From: Bicyclus anynana
Lineage: Eukaryota > Arthropoda > Insecta > Lepidoptera > Nymphalidae
NCBI RefSeq assembly: GCF_947172395.1
Contig: NC_069088.1
Coordinates: forward strand, 1,629,501-1,693,500
Direction: 5' to 3'
Length of the DNA: 64,000 bases
Below the pieces are notes generated by a model. The model was not told where the DNA came from and did no database searches. It worked only from the letters and a program-made list of their open reading frames with translations. Below are positions 10,513 through 22,900 of this stretch, in pieces. Position 1 is the stretch's first letter. Every line of letters begins with the position of its first letter. The position numbers were made by a program, and so were the translations under genes.

Positions 10513-13500
10513 ATGGAAGACATAAAAGATGATGCTATACATCACACAGCCATGAAACTTGCAGAAGAAATCAAAAATCTTTCAATTTATAAATCATTTT
10601 ATAGCGACGTACAAGTAAGTGCCTTTTTATTAAATCCAGTTTCTGATACCACCATGACTATTACGCAATTGAAATTGAGTAAATTATTTTATGTTTGATA
10701 GAAACTGGTTTCTTCGCCAAATGTTAAAAAAGAAGACTTCAAACAAACATTACAGCAAGCAATGAAAGAAAAAGGTTTGGACACGAAGCTCAGAAACACA
10801 GTTTTTCATTGGGTCAGAACACAGAATAAAAATGTAAGGTTTTTGTGATAACTTAATTTAAAAACCTTCGAAAAGTAACTAATATATTATATAGGTACTC
10901 AGAGGCACAATTATCCGCCCATATTCCTGAACCGACTTTCATGCAGTTTTCATGAATAGGTAGATCAAGTGGTTCATGAGGAAGTTTTACCTAAATATAA
11001 TAAAGTTTTTCTAAGTTGTGTATATTGATTGAAACTTCTGAGAGTCTATCGATATTTATGTAAACGCTGCGCTGCCTAATCAAATAATTAAAAAAAACTA
11101 AACGATTAGTTAGCATTGTTGTATTTAGAAACTTTTAAAGAAGGCTTTGGGGAAATCGCGGCAGTCTACTAGCTAAGTTTGATATTATTCTGTTTTCTTT
11201 ACTTTCGTTATTATTGACTTTAATCACTCATGGGAAATATGCGCAAAAAATACCTTTTCGGATATTATCATTACAAAAATCATGTGTTAAGGCATTTTAA
11301 ATTTTCAGAAATTAGATCCTCTAACATCATTGTCAAAAGCCAGTGCTCAGTGGGAGAAAAGAATTCACAAATCTTTAAATTCGATGTGTTCAGATTTAGA
11401 GACATCATTGGCAAAAATTCGACCGCAGACAGAACACGAGGAGCTTGCAGAAAAATGGAATGAACTCAGTACTTATAGTTTAGGTAAATTAGTCTTTATT
11501 CAAGCAGCTATAGTAGCCTGCGTGTATTGAATAATGATGATAGTAGGTACCTACCTAGTGCAATAAAATACATATAACAAACATGATCGATTGATCACAA
11601 AGTACTCAAGGCATCGGGAACTTAGCACAGAAAAACTTACCTACCGCTTTTTAGTAACGCAGAAGTAAACTCCAAGAAATATGAACATATGTGTTTATTT
11701 TATTTGGCCAGACCAAAATATTTGAAATATAAAAATTTTTTCGTACCTATAACTAACTTTTCAAATTTGCATTGTCTTTTTTCAGATTTGTCAAAATATA
11801 GACCAGTGTACGCGCCTAAAGATTTTTTAGATGTTTTATTGACGTTATCCGGATATGTTCCCTTTACGAGAGAGTAGGTATCATTGGGACACTAGGAACA
11901 ATTATTTCTTCTTGGAAATTAATATTTTAAGATTTAAAAAGGCCATTTATCTTTTTCTAGAGATGAACCTAAATGGGAATTTGCGCATCTACCTCTTCAA
12001 GTTAAAAATTTGGATCAATTGGTAAATATGAGAATTTATGTAGTATTCTATTATTTTTGTGTACCTATATTTAGCAGGTATTTACGATTAATGTTTTCAT
12101 GATTTTGATATCATATTTTTATATTACACTTTTGGGGTTTTGGGGTGATTACGAAAAATACTTTCTGTAATTAAATTTTTGTCCACGTCTGTTTTTTAAT
12201 ATGATAATCATGTTAAGGTGAAGACCTTAATTCTAAACCAATAAAATGATCATTTTATTTTTATAGAATTAACATAATATTTATATTTAAGTACAATTGT
12301 CTGGTTTTTTAGCCATTCACCTACTTTGAATAATCACGGCCTAAGGTATAACATAACCCTAAGGCCTAAAACAAATGTTTTTTTGCAGCGAAAAACTTAC
12401 GTAGAATGGGCCAATGGAGAGCCATTATTAGGCGTTAATCCGAACATGCCGAGCATAGTCCAAGGTTTCGCCACCCTCGAGGCAGAGAGGATAGCTCTCG
12501 GCGAGAGAGTGGCGGCCCTGGGCTACGCGCCCGTCATACAGGAGTACTTGAAGAAAGGCAGTCCACAGTGCCTGAGGGCTAGACTTTGGTCACAAGTTTT
12601 GGGAGCCGAAGTAAAACAGCAGGTAGGTACTTTTTCGCACAATTTACTTCTCAATTCAGACTTTGATGCAAAATCTTTCTTGTTGCCTACTGTAATTTTT
12701 GTAAAACACCTAATAGTGGAACAGTAGGTAATTGTTTAGTGTAAGAAACAAAATACCTATGTGTTTTCGTTTAAAAATTATCTCAGTGATTCCATTCATA
12801 TACTTACTTAACATTTATTTTCATTGTTATGCATTTTACCTAAATGTTTTATTTCCATGTACCTATTCTCAAATAGCAAACAAACTACTTCAATCAACTG
12901 AAGAAAAGTGTTCTGGAAGTGGACCTAATGATTGATAAGCTGATCTTCAAGGATGTGCAGCTGACAGCTTCCAACGATGACCAATACTTTGTTTTCGAAG
13001 ATTTACTGTACCAAGTAGGTATACCGACCTACTCTATAACAAATCCAGAATCTGATAAAAGCGCCCGACGTGGGGTTTATTGGATTTGATAGCTTAGCAA
13101 GGAAAATAAAAAGCCTTGCCATGTCGAAAAACGGGAACCTTTCATAAGTTAAAAGATTCAGTGACATCTCCTTTCGAGAGTTCCGAACGTACGTTCATGC
13201 TTAATATTTACAAAAATAAAAAGTTACAAAAATATGTTGCCCAATAAACTACATACTCTATATTTTAGTGAAAGTAGTTTCAGATTAACCTAGACAAAAA
13301 GACAGGCAATTTAAAGTGATTTAGTGTTGGTCGACCCCCCTCCAGGTGGACTGACGACATCAAGCGAGTCGCAGGGATTCGCTGGATACAGGCGGCTCAG
13401 TATCGTGATGTTTGGAAGTCCCTACAAAAGGCATATGTCCTTCAGTGAACGTCCATCGGCTGATATGATGTTGATGAGTATTTAAATAATCACACACAAA

Positions 13501-15583
13501 AACATTTGTCGTTCACATTCAGGTGATGCTGTGTTTCTCCCGGGACTCGGAAGTGCTGAGCGCCGTCCGCTCGCTGGCGGGCGCGGCGCTCACGGTGGCC
13601 GTGAAGGGCCGCCACGGACCCGACTGCCTCACCGCCTTCCCGCCCAGCGGGGTCATACCCTTCCACGGGTTCACCATGTACGGTAAGTCCTTACCTACTG
13701 CAGTAACCTTTTTACTACCCTTTTTACTACACACGACTTTTTATTCAGGGTAAATAACTAAACAGTAAATGCTTTTGCATACATCCATATATTGTGGTTA
13801 TCCATCAACTCGTACGAAACGATTTGCATTCACATTTCTGATTCGTACAGCAAAAATTTGATATGTCCTTCCCTTGCCTTTTCTTGCCTTGCCTTGCCCT
13901 TGGAAATAAAAATTTCTGAGCGTTTGAACGATATAATGCACCACGCAATTTGTAGGACATTGTGGCTGTTAAGTTGTGTTAACTATTATTTAAGTAAAAA
14001 AAAGGAATTGGTTAGTATCAACTTTTAATAACCTCGTTATTGATACAGTTAGTTAACAATAGTTTAGGTAAGTTGTTATGAACCAGATGTTTTTTTGTTC
14101 TACATATCGCGTGGTACATTATCTTGACCCGTCGCTTAGAAATTTTCATTTCCTGGTAACTTAGTTATTATAGCTACCAGAATCAAGAATTTTCGTAAAT
14201 AAAAAAGTTCGAGATGAAGTTACTCCCGAAAAATTAACTTGATAGTAATCAGTTGTAAAAAATGTTCTACGGATCCCTGACTATTATATACTCAGATGCA
14301 CAATTATCCGCCCACTTCAATTTACTCGCGTCATAAAAATAAGCGGATAATTGTGCCTCTGAGTATAGTAACGTTCGAGTAAAATAACATAGCTACCTAT
14401 TATTTTAGACAAAAACAATTTTCAGCCACTCCATTTTGTTATTTATACGACGAACCGGTGCAGCTGTATTACATATTCCGCGCTTTCTATATGCGCTATT
14501 GGCATCGGCTGCATTACATCTCCACACATCCACAGGTAAATCGTATATATTCAAGTTTTACGACTAATCGCCTAAAACTGAAAGAAATAGCTAATAATTG
14601 AATAAATTGACTTCCAGGGCATAGTTTCACTTTGCCTTCTCTACGAGAGGCTGCTAGAAGCAAATGAACCCTTACTGTGGATACATTTCAGGAATATCAA
14701 CGTTAATCCGTAAGTATATCATACCATATACACTTATAATAAAATGCTAAAATAAATTTGTCTTTAGGGTTTGATTTTTGACGGGATTTGAAAGAAACCA
14801 GAACTTTACAAATAAAGTCCGCTAGTATATTTAAAAATGTCTGTATCAGGCAGCATTAGGTAATCTAAAAGCAGTCCGTACTTCCCAAAGACCTTATACT
14901 TATAACTTATTATTAGTAAGTATAAGGTCTTTGGTACTTCCGTACCGTAGAGGGAGAGGGAGAATGAGAAATTAATCCATCAGCATCTGTATCTGACAAC
15001 ATTTTTTTTTCACTTGCTTGGACTCTAGCATTTTGAGCGTTACCGCAGATTAAATAAAAATTAGTGTTTTTTAATAGGCTTCTCGGTTCCGGGTTTTACC
15101 TTTTTTGAATCTTAAAAATGTCAATACGACTAAGCGTAAAACCTAATTTTGTGTTTTTTTTTGGCAGTAGCAAGTAGTTTAATACGCTACTTGACTGAAA
15201 TGCTAAAGTAGTCTGTACTGCCTATAAAAGCGTCACAGGCTAAAAGAATCTGAGTACTCAGACGATTTTATAATTCGTCCGAGGGGTACAGACTAGGATA
15301 AATTGAAAATTATGGTTGTTGTTACAGCATTCGAGTGGTGTTCAAATGGCTTATGAGAGCATTTAGCGGTCATCTACCACCGGATCAGCTCTTACTGCTT
15401 TGGGACGCCATCCTCGGCTACGATTGCTTAGAAATCCTCCCTCTGCTGGCGATCTCGATACTTAGCTTTAGGAAAGAGAACATTTTTCAAGTGAACACTT
15501 TACAGAATGTTGACGCCGTATTGGCGGATTTGTCTACAATTTCTGTTATACCGTTGTTGCAGTTAGCGTTAATGAAACCTTAA
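10513..15583 (+). CDS. Tbc1d19: TBC1 domain family member 19 (Rab-GAP-like)
   Basis: The product resembles vertebrate TBC1D19 along its whole length. There are eleven exons: 10513-10614, 10702-10833, 11309-11483, 11786-11873, 11961-12021, 12389-12622, 12877-13014, 13523-13682, 14426-14535, 14618-14709 and 15328-15583. All junctions are GT-AG and phases close to 515 residues (human about 526). Landmarks are SAQWEKRIHKSLNSMC (exon 3), YRPVYAPKDFL (exon 4), LTASNDDQYFVFED (exon 7), GVIPFHGFTMY (exon 8) and FKWLMRAFSGHL (exon 11). TBC domains usually stimulate GTP hydrolysis by Rabs. The segment in the IxxDxxR position reads LEVDLMI, so the arginine finger is absent, as in the human protein; catalytic GAP activity is doubtful. 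The exact acceptor of exon 5 is the least certain junction. Confidence 0.94.
10895..10921 (+). repeat. Single arm of the palindromic MITE
   Basis: The sequence actcagaggcacaattatcc plus gccca matches the left arm of the MITEs at 7105 and 14286. No right arm follows. It lies in TBC1D19 intron 2. Confidence 0.6.
13325..13485 (+). mobile_element. RTE-type LINE 3' fragment in TBC1D19 intron 7
   Basis: The conceptual translation around 13335-13435 reads like the conserved C-terminus of RTE reverse transcriptases (PPRWTDDIKRVAGIRW-like, then YRDVWKSLQKAYV). It is followed by a short tail with gatgatgatg-type repeats. A second copy lies at 51160-51355. The reading frame is a remnant only. Confidence 0.65.
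14286..14367. mobile_element. Short palindromic MITE (copy 3)
   Basis: The left arm starts atactcagatgcacaattat; the right arm ends ataattgtgcctctgagtat. This is an 82-bp foldback element of the same family as 7105-7168, in TBC1D19 intron 8, about 60 bp upstream of exon 9. Confidence 0.7.
14885..14934. repeat. 18-bp stem perfect hairpin in TBC1D19 intron 10
   Basis: Arm 14885-14902 (ccaaagaccttatactta) and arm 14917-14934 are exact reverse complements with a 14-nt loop. The origin is unknown; it may be a small MITE or an expressed hairpin. Confidence 0.8.
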
Positions 15584-16342
15584 CAATATAGTTCTATTAG
15601 AGATATCTTTTACAGGGTTACCTGTTTGGTGAATATTTTAATTCTTACACTTATACTGGGGATGAGAGATTTCCTGCACAAGATGTTTGTAAATTAGTCT
15701 TGTGAATACAATTTGTCTCTGTTCTAACGAAACAGATTAGTTCTAAACTAAGACTTGCACTGGATCTCTGAAGCTATGAAGTAGAAAGGACGTAGCATAT
15801 TACATTTTTAGTTATTGTTATTAAGTTATTAATATCTAAATCCTATTTTGGTTAATACGGAAACGTTAGAAATATTTTAATTTAAAATCTTTAGTTAGTT
15901 TGCACTTACCCGCCTGACTGCAAAACATAGTTGCAATGTGTTAAAGTCTATGGATCAATTCAAGACGTAACACAAGTGACATCTGGCTTTATTCATAGAC
16001 AATTAATAAGATATTGAGTTGCAAGCTAAAATAATTTAATTACTATACTTAATTGTATTCTAAATTGATCTCAAGAATGTACCTTATTTTATACATATTA
16101 TTGTTATTACTAAGAAACTTCCATAAACCAAGTACCTATTGAGTAATTGATACCTATAGTATGCGCCAAACATCTCATCTCATTTACGCTTCTAGCTCAG
16201 ATGGTTAGAAGTAGGTATAGTCATACTATGCCAGAGCATTGATTTTACCAATATGTTAAATAATAATTAATTATTGTATCGCGGATTTGTTTTGTATAGG
16301 ATTTTTATAGTATTTTTTTTTGTTTTGTAGAAGTTTTATTGT

Positions 16343-16348
16343 AATAAA
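16343..16348 (+). terminator. Likely poly(A) signal of TBC1D19
   Basis: AATAAA lies about 760 nt after the stop codon. A G/T-containing stretch (ggctgttatgttggct) follows about 20 nt later, as expected for a cleavage site. Confidence 0.55.
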
Positions 16349-16449
16349 GTACAAGGCTGTTATGTTGGCTATATTCTTTTATTGCGTCATTTTAAATAAG
16401 GGCACCGTGGTCCAACTTCAATTTTTTTTTGTTAATTGAAAGAAAGATC

Positions 16450-16455
16450 TTTATT
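16450..16455 (-). terminator. Candidate poly(A) signal of ALKBH8
   Basis: TTTATT on the plus strand is AATAAA on the minus strand, about 515 nt past the ALKBH8 stop codon and about 100 bp from the TBC1D19 signal. A nearer, weaker signal may be used instead. Confidence 0.35.
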
Positions 16456-16744
16456 TTTAAGTAATGCCACATATCACATAATTGAATGTTAAAGTTATGG
16501 CTTTCTGTTCACTCAAACAGTGGAGCAATAAATTTTGCCACATACTTCCTGTAAATAAAGTATACAATAAGTATACATTTCCACAATTGTAAAGAAACCT
16601 ACAGTCGAAACCCATCATCAGACAAACCTGAGATAATGTAATTATTATGTGGGTAAATCATTCATCTAATTTGCTATTATCCGCGAAAAATCATGCAACC
16701 AACAATTTCACTCAGATTCCGAAATCAGAGCATCATCTATATAA

Positions 16745-16905
16745 TAGGCTAGTTGACACTTTTTTTAAATGTTCTTAGATAGTTCATTATTTTGTTATAA
16801 ATTTTATCGTTATATATTTTTGATATCGATATATTTCAGACCCTAATTCCATGTACTACACGAAATTGATATTGCTTATATTTTTGATATGAGTCAACTA
16901 CCCTA
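16745..16905. mobile_element. TIR MITE (taggctagttgac family)
   Basis: The left end taggctagttgacac and right end gagtcaactaccctA-type sequence are inverted versions of each other. A longer copy with the same ends lies at 18622-18980. Both share an internal gatatcgatatatttc segment. Confidence 0.65.
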
Positions 16906-16969
16906 TTGAGCACCTCTGCCGTTTTAAAGTCGTTAATAAAAGAAACACCCAATAAACAACAAAAATATA

Positions 16970-19900
16970 TTAAAGTTCAACTTTTGTACAAACAACACAC
17001 CAATTTCCTTCTTCATAAAAACTCCTTTCTACAACCAAATCTGCCGACGTGCACAAGTTATCCAACTCTCCTTCCTCGAAAACGTGATAGTACCTCAGTA
17101 AGGTGGTGTTAGATTGATTTTCCAACTTGTTTTCCTTAATTTTCCTCAATTTCCACGGCACCAATAAATCGTTATGTTTAAATTGTGTTCTGTTCTCATG
17201 TATGGGTAAGTTTATACCGTCTATGGTTACGTGCAGGTTTGACTCTTGGTTTTCTTTGTCTTTGGAAAGATAGTTGGATTTGGTTTGGTCCTTTGCCCAC
17301 ACTGTGATTAGGGCTTTGCCCCCCGGTCGTAAAAGACTACCTATAGTGGACACCGCTTCCAGTCTTCTAGCCTACAATAGATTAATAATATATTAAAGAA
17401 AATTATCCATCGATATCCTATTAAAAAGTGGACGCACAATCAGCGACCAAAAAACGTCCCCATTCATTCCCCATTCATTTTCATGAGAAAACATAAACGC
17501 ACAAATAACAAAGATATTAGTAATTTTGTTTGAACGCACATACAAATCTAACGATCAATACATTGCCTACGATGTCATTAGTTCGTGCCATTTTGTATGG
17601 GGCGTTTGTCAGGAATCCGCGGCAGCGCCGCAAATCTGACTCTTTAAATCCCTGTAGCTCCGAAAGTAATGATCGCAGATACCCTGTTCCTTTTACAAAA
17701 TTGCTTTACTATTAGTATACTCTCAATTTATATACAACTAGCGGACCCGGTCAAGCTTCGTTCTGACATAAGTGCACTTATTCTCTATCCCTACTCTACC
17801 TCTACCAATACCCTACCCCTACCCTACGGCTTTTGTATGGGAAATAGAAAAGGGCAGTTTTTAGGGTTTTCCTGGAAATTATTTGATTTTTTCTCACCTT
17901 TTAAGGTAAGGTAACCTTCCCTATACCTCCACGAACATTTAAAGACCAAGATAAGATAAATCCGTTAAGCCGTTCTCGAGTTTTAGCGAGACTAACGAAC
18001 AGCAATTCATTTTTATATATATAGATTAGAAAACTGTCATCATCCCTATTCTAAAACTGTCAAAGCAAAATTGGTCAGTTTTTAAGTGAAATATTCTACA
18101 TAATTGTGCGACTTTTGATTACAAGAGGTCAATGTTTGCACACGTCACCTGGCTGCTGAAGTGGTGTACGACGGCGACGCAGATGACCCGGTCGGCGCAC
18201 GCGCGGCGCAGCGGCGCCTGCAGCAGGTCGAGGCGCACGCAGTCCGCGCTCGCGCCGCGCACGTGCGCCGCGCACTCGCGCAGTAGCCCTGCACTGCGCT
18301 CGCCGGCTAGCTGACAACACATTAAAGTAATATGCTAGTTAACTCCGGGACACAGATCTGTGGAGACCCCTAGCCACATCCTATGCAATTGCTCTAATGC
18401 ATAAACGCAACCTCCACTTAGGGCGTTACACAGTGGACCCAGAGGAGGTGAAACACATCCCAGCCAAGAAACTGCTCCTGTACCTGGCAGCAACCAGTAT
18501 CGGAGGGGAAATCTAGTCAGTGGCGATCACAATTGATCGGTAACGGTCAACGTGATACAGAGACCTCAAGAAGACCTGCAGAGCCGCGACATCAAGAAGA
18601 AGAAGACGAAGAATAGAAGAATAGGCTAGTTGACACTTTTTTAAAATGGTCTTATATTGTTCATTACCGTTTTACTAGACTGAAATTTATTTTTTTATAA
18701 TTTTTTGAGACGCGATTACATGAAAATTATTAGCGTTTGAGAAAAATATTAGCTAACAATTAGTCTGAAGTTTAGTAATCAAGTTGACGACAGCGTTTTT
18801 GACGTTTGAAAATTTTTAAAAAAAAACGTGATCGTAGATACCAAGTGATATTTAAATTAATTTTTTTAAAAACTCCTTAACTTCTATTAATTGATATCGA
18901 TATATTTCGAACCCTTAATACATATACTAAACGAAATTAATTTTGCTTATATTAATATTAAATTTAATATAACTACCCCATTAAAAAAATCATTACCTAC
19001 CTGTAAATTCGGTTAACGGACGATAGTTTTACATGATAAATTGATAACGTCATAAGAAAACATTATCGCGATTCTTTAACGCTTGTTGCGCGCTCTAGCT
19101 TGCACTCTCGTCTCCGTACTTGTACATAATTATTATGTTTTCTGTGCTCCGTCGGAACGATACAATGTGCGGAACAGTGAAATGATCATGCTTTTTCATG
19201 CGTGCAGCCGGCATTTATCAATATGTAAGATGCTATCACGTCAAAAAATTTAACCGACTTCAAAGAGAGAAGTAAAAATATAAAGTAAATTATACCAACA
19301 GTTTTATGAAGTCTATGAATGAATAAATGAATAGACGTTTATTTCTCCACATGCAATATTTAAAAATATCATCATATAATATCAAAATATCATCACATAA
19401 AAGTGGTGCTGGTTTTCAGGTGAGAAACGGACATGAGTATTAATACAATCAATTATTCAATTCAAATTAAAATCATCATCATTATCAACCCATATTCGGC
19501 TCACTGCGCTGAGCTCGAGTGGTTAGGGGTTAGGCCAATAGTCCACCACACTGGCCCAATGCGGATTGGCAGACTTTACACACGCAGAAAATTGAGAAAA
19601 TTCTCTGGTATGCAGGTTTCCTCACGATGCTTTCCATCACCGTTTGAGACACGTGATATTTAATTTTTTAAATGTATGGAATAAAGGGTTATTAGTCACC
19701 TGTAATATATCGTTACGATGTTTCAAAACATTCTTCCCATTGCCAGCTCCGAGGTCCAGTACGACGGCGCCGGTCGGCGTGCTCTGAAGGAACTCCACCA
19801 CTTTGGGCCACGGCTTGTGGCGCGTTGAACTAAAATGACCTGCGATTTGTTCGTACACCTAGAAAAACTTGACATATTGAATTTTCTAAATGAAAAAAAA

Positions 19901-22900
19901 TAAAAAAAAATATTGCGAATGGACATAATATATTGGTGACCACAATTTAATGGGATAAAGAAAGGAGATAATGATAAAGATGTTCTAACAGACTAACTAA
20001 ATTTCACTTAAGTCATTTTTTAGCCCGCCGATCCACATTAAACACAGATATAGATTTATACATTACAGATATAGATTTTATCTCTTTTTCTCTCTTTATT
20101 TAAAAAATATAAGGTTGAAAATAAAGTTGTTTTCTAAAGTTGGCTTTAGACTTTGTGAAAGTATTGCTCCTATGCTTATATGTGTAATGGGTAGAGTTGA
20201 TATTGTAAAGTGTGTATACAGTAATTTTAAGAAATTAAAGATCACGTGTCTAAATTGCTGAAGGAAAATCATCGTGAGGAAACCGGCATACTAGAGAATT
20301 TCCTTCATTCTCTGCGTATGTGAAGTCTGCCAATCCGCATTGGGCCAGTGTGGTTGTTTTAGAATTATTGGTAGACAAAATTATACCTAAGGCCTTTAAA
20401 TATAGTCCAATTTCAATAAAATCCCAAATTCAGAGCAAATTCAACCTTAAGGATTGAGTTTAAGGTTGAATTTGCAAATGCGACTACTTGAATTGAACAC
20501 AGAAGTTGTGTTTAGCACTCATTGAGTGGGGACGTTTTTTGGTCGCTGATTGTGCATCCACTTTTTAATAGGATATCGATGCTTACTTTATATACTTTTG
20601 TATTTCGCAAACTTTCACATTTATGTAGTAGGATTTACAAAACCACTAAATAATACTTGTAGATATTGAAATCTAAGTGCAATTTTAGCACACACCTGAT
20701 GAACATGAAACTCCTCCAATCTAGAAGCAACTCCATCTTCAATCAGCTTCGACTGTACGCTGTCACAAAGCGCTTTGTACCTACAGTCGCACGGCCCCCG
20801 CCTTGTACAGCGAAATGTTAGCGAGATCCTAGTCTGCCTCTGCGTGACGTCATTTGTTATGACGCGCACCTTGGTGTCGGTATTCTGGTTGCTGCTACGG
20901 ATCTCGATGATAGGATCCCATCCTCTAGGCTGGATGCCATGCTGCCAATCGTATCTGATTGAAATTGTCAGTTTATATTATCTTTCTGTTAGTTACTTTG
21001 TAATTTGTAATAGTGTCGATTGGTGCTAATTTTGTCATTATTTCTTAAAATATCCTTGTTGGATTTGGTTGGGATTATTAAGCCTTATGTATATGTGTGT
21101 ACAGCAGTAACCATGCCCTTCAGACTAGAACTCATCAACTCTGTTTTTATTCAGACCAGAGAGTATAGCAACATTCTGCTACAATAATATATAGTATATT
21201 ACAGATACAACAGAGCTGCGATAGACCAGTGGACATGACCTCTGCCTCCGACTCTAGAGCGTGTGAGTTCTAATCTGGTCTGGGGCATGCACCTTCAACT
21301 TTTTAGTTCTGTGCATTTTAAGAAATTAAATATCACATCTCTCAAAATGGTGAAGGAAAAATATTGTGATTAAACCCGCATACCAGACAATTTTCTTAAA
21401 TCTCTGCATCCATATTAGGCCAATATGGTGGACTATTGGCCTAACCCTTTTCATTCTGAGAGGTGACCAGAGCTCAGCAGCCGAATATGAGTTGATAAAG
21501 ATGAGATACAACATACCTAGCTTCTCCCTGCATGACCAGCAAGGACCGGGCTGGTACTACCAATGGTACATATTTTCCACTGTGATGCCTCCAGTCCATC
21601 ACAACTGGTGAGCCGAGAGAAAGAGACAGAATTGTGTCACCAAATGGACTATGTTTATCCACATGTGATGGAATGCCTTTAATGAGAAAAATCATTGTTA
21701 AATCTAAGTGGCAAACCTTGTGCTACACTCAAGTCTGCTCTGATATGGCATAAGACAGAACAACATGCTTACTGACGCCATGCAGCATTGCTGCATTCCT
21801 GCAATCTGTAGGGCAGGGTTGGCAGTATATTAAAAATGTACATGGATGTTAACACCTATATGTCAGTATGATGGACACAGGGTGAAACTTTGAAGACATG
21901 CTCCTTAACATACTCTGAGAAGTGTAGCTCTGTTTATAAGTGATGGTTTTTCACTTACCATCAGCTAGACCATTTCCTTTGTCTATCAATTATTTCTATA
22001 AAGAAACTTGTCTTTTTTTTTAATTCTTTACAAGATAGCCCTTGACTACAATCTCACCTGATGGTAAGTGATGATGTAGTCTAAGATGGAAGCAGGATAA
22101 GTTGTTAGGAGGTGGATGAAAATCCACACCCTCTAAGTTCCTTTTGGTTTCTACACGAAATCATATCGGAATGCTAAATCGCTTGCTGATACGTCTTTGT
22201 CAGTAGGGTAGTAACTAGCCACGGCCGAAAGCCTCCAGCCAGCTAGACCTGGACCAACCTGAACCCAGGACCTACGTAAATCCACGACCATACCACTTCG
22301 CCATGGAGGCCATCTTGTTATCTTGTGGGGTGCATATCAAATTCAAAAGTAAGCTCTCAAGTCTTACTGTGGGCTTGATGATTATTAATTTATTACTTTA
22401 ACATTGAATAACTAATAAAGTTGATGTACCTTGACCAGGATTATATTTATTAACAGTCATCTGATCTGGTATCCTAAAATCAATACCACAAGATTTAAGC
22501 CTACTCCATAATGCATCACATTCTTCAGGGATCTTCTCAGACAATGGTGTACTCAAATCCACATCATTGCTACCATATCTGAATTCATATCCATAGTGTT
22601 TTACTTGACGATTCTTCAAATTAGATTCATCAACCCAATCAAATAGTTGTATGTAGGATTTCTCCTCATCCACAGTTATGAAGTTTTCTATAATTTTCAA
22701 GCCTTCAGGTATTTCATAATTGCATATTACTTCATTTTTTGGGACTAGAAACAAAGAAATTTTATATGACAAATCACATTCTGGAATTCACATTCTCTAC
22801 ATTTGAAAAGGAAAATGTTGACAGAATAAAAGGGAACAACCATTGTATTTTGACTTCAGAGGAGATGTCGGACTGATTTTATGAGGCTCAGATGGATGCC

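Larger units (their letters stand above)
15584..16969. other. Tail-to-tail 3' UTR region of TBC1D19 and ALKBH8
   Basis: No gene is seen. It contains the TBC1D19 3' UTR up to about 16370, a candidate minus-strand poly(A) signal at 16450-16455 and a small TIR element at 16745-16905. Confidence 0.5.
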
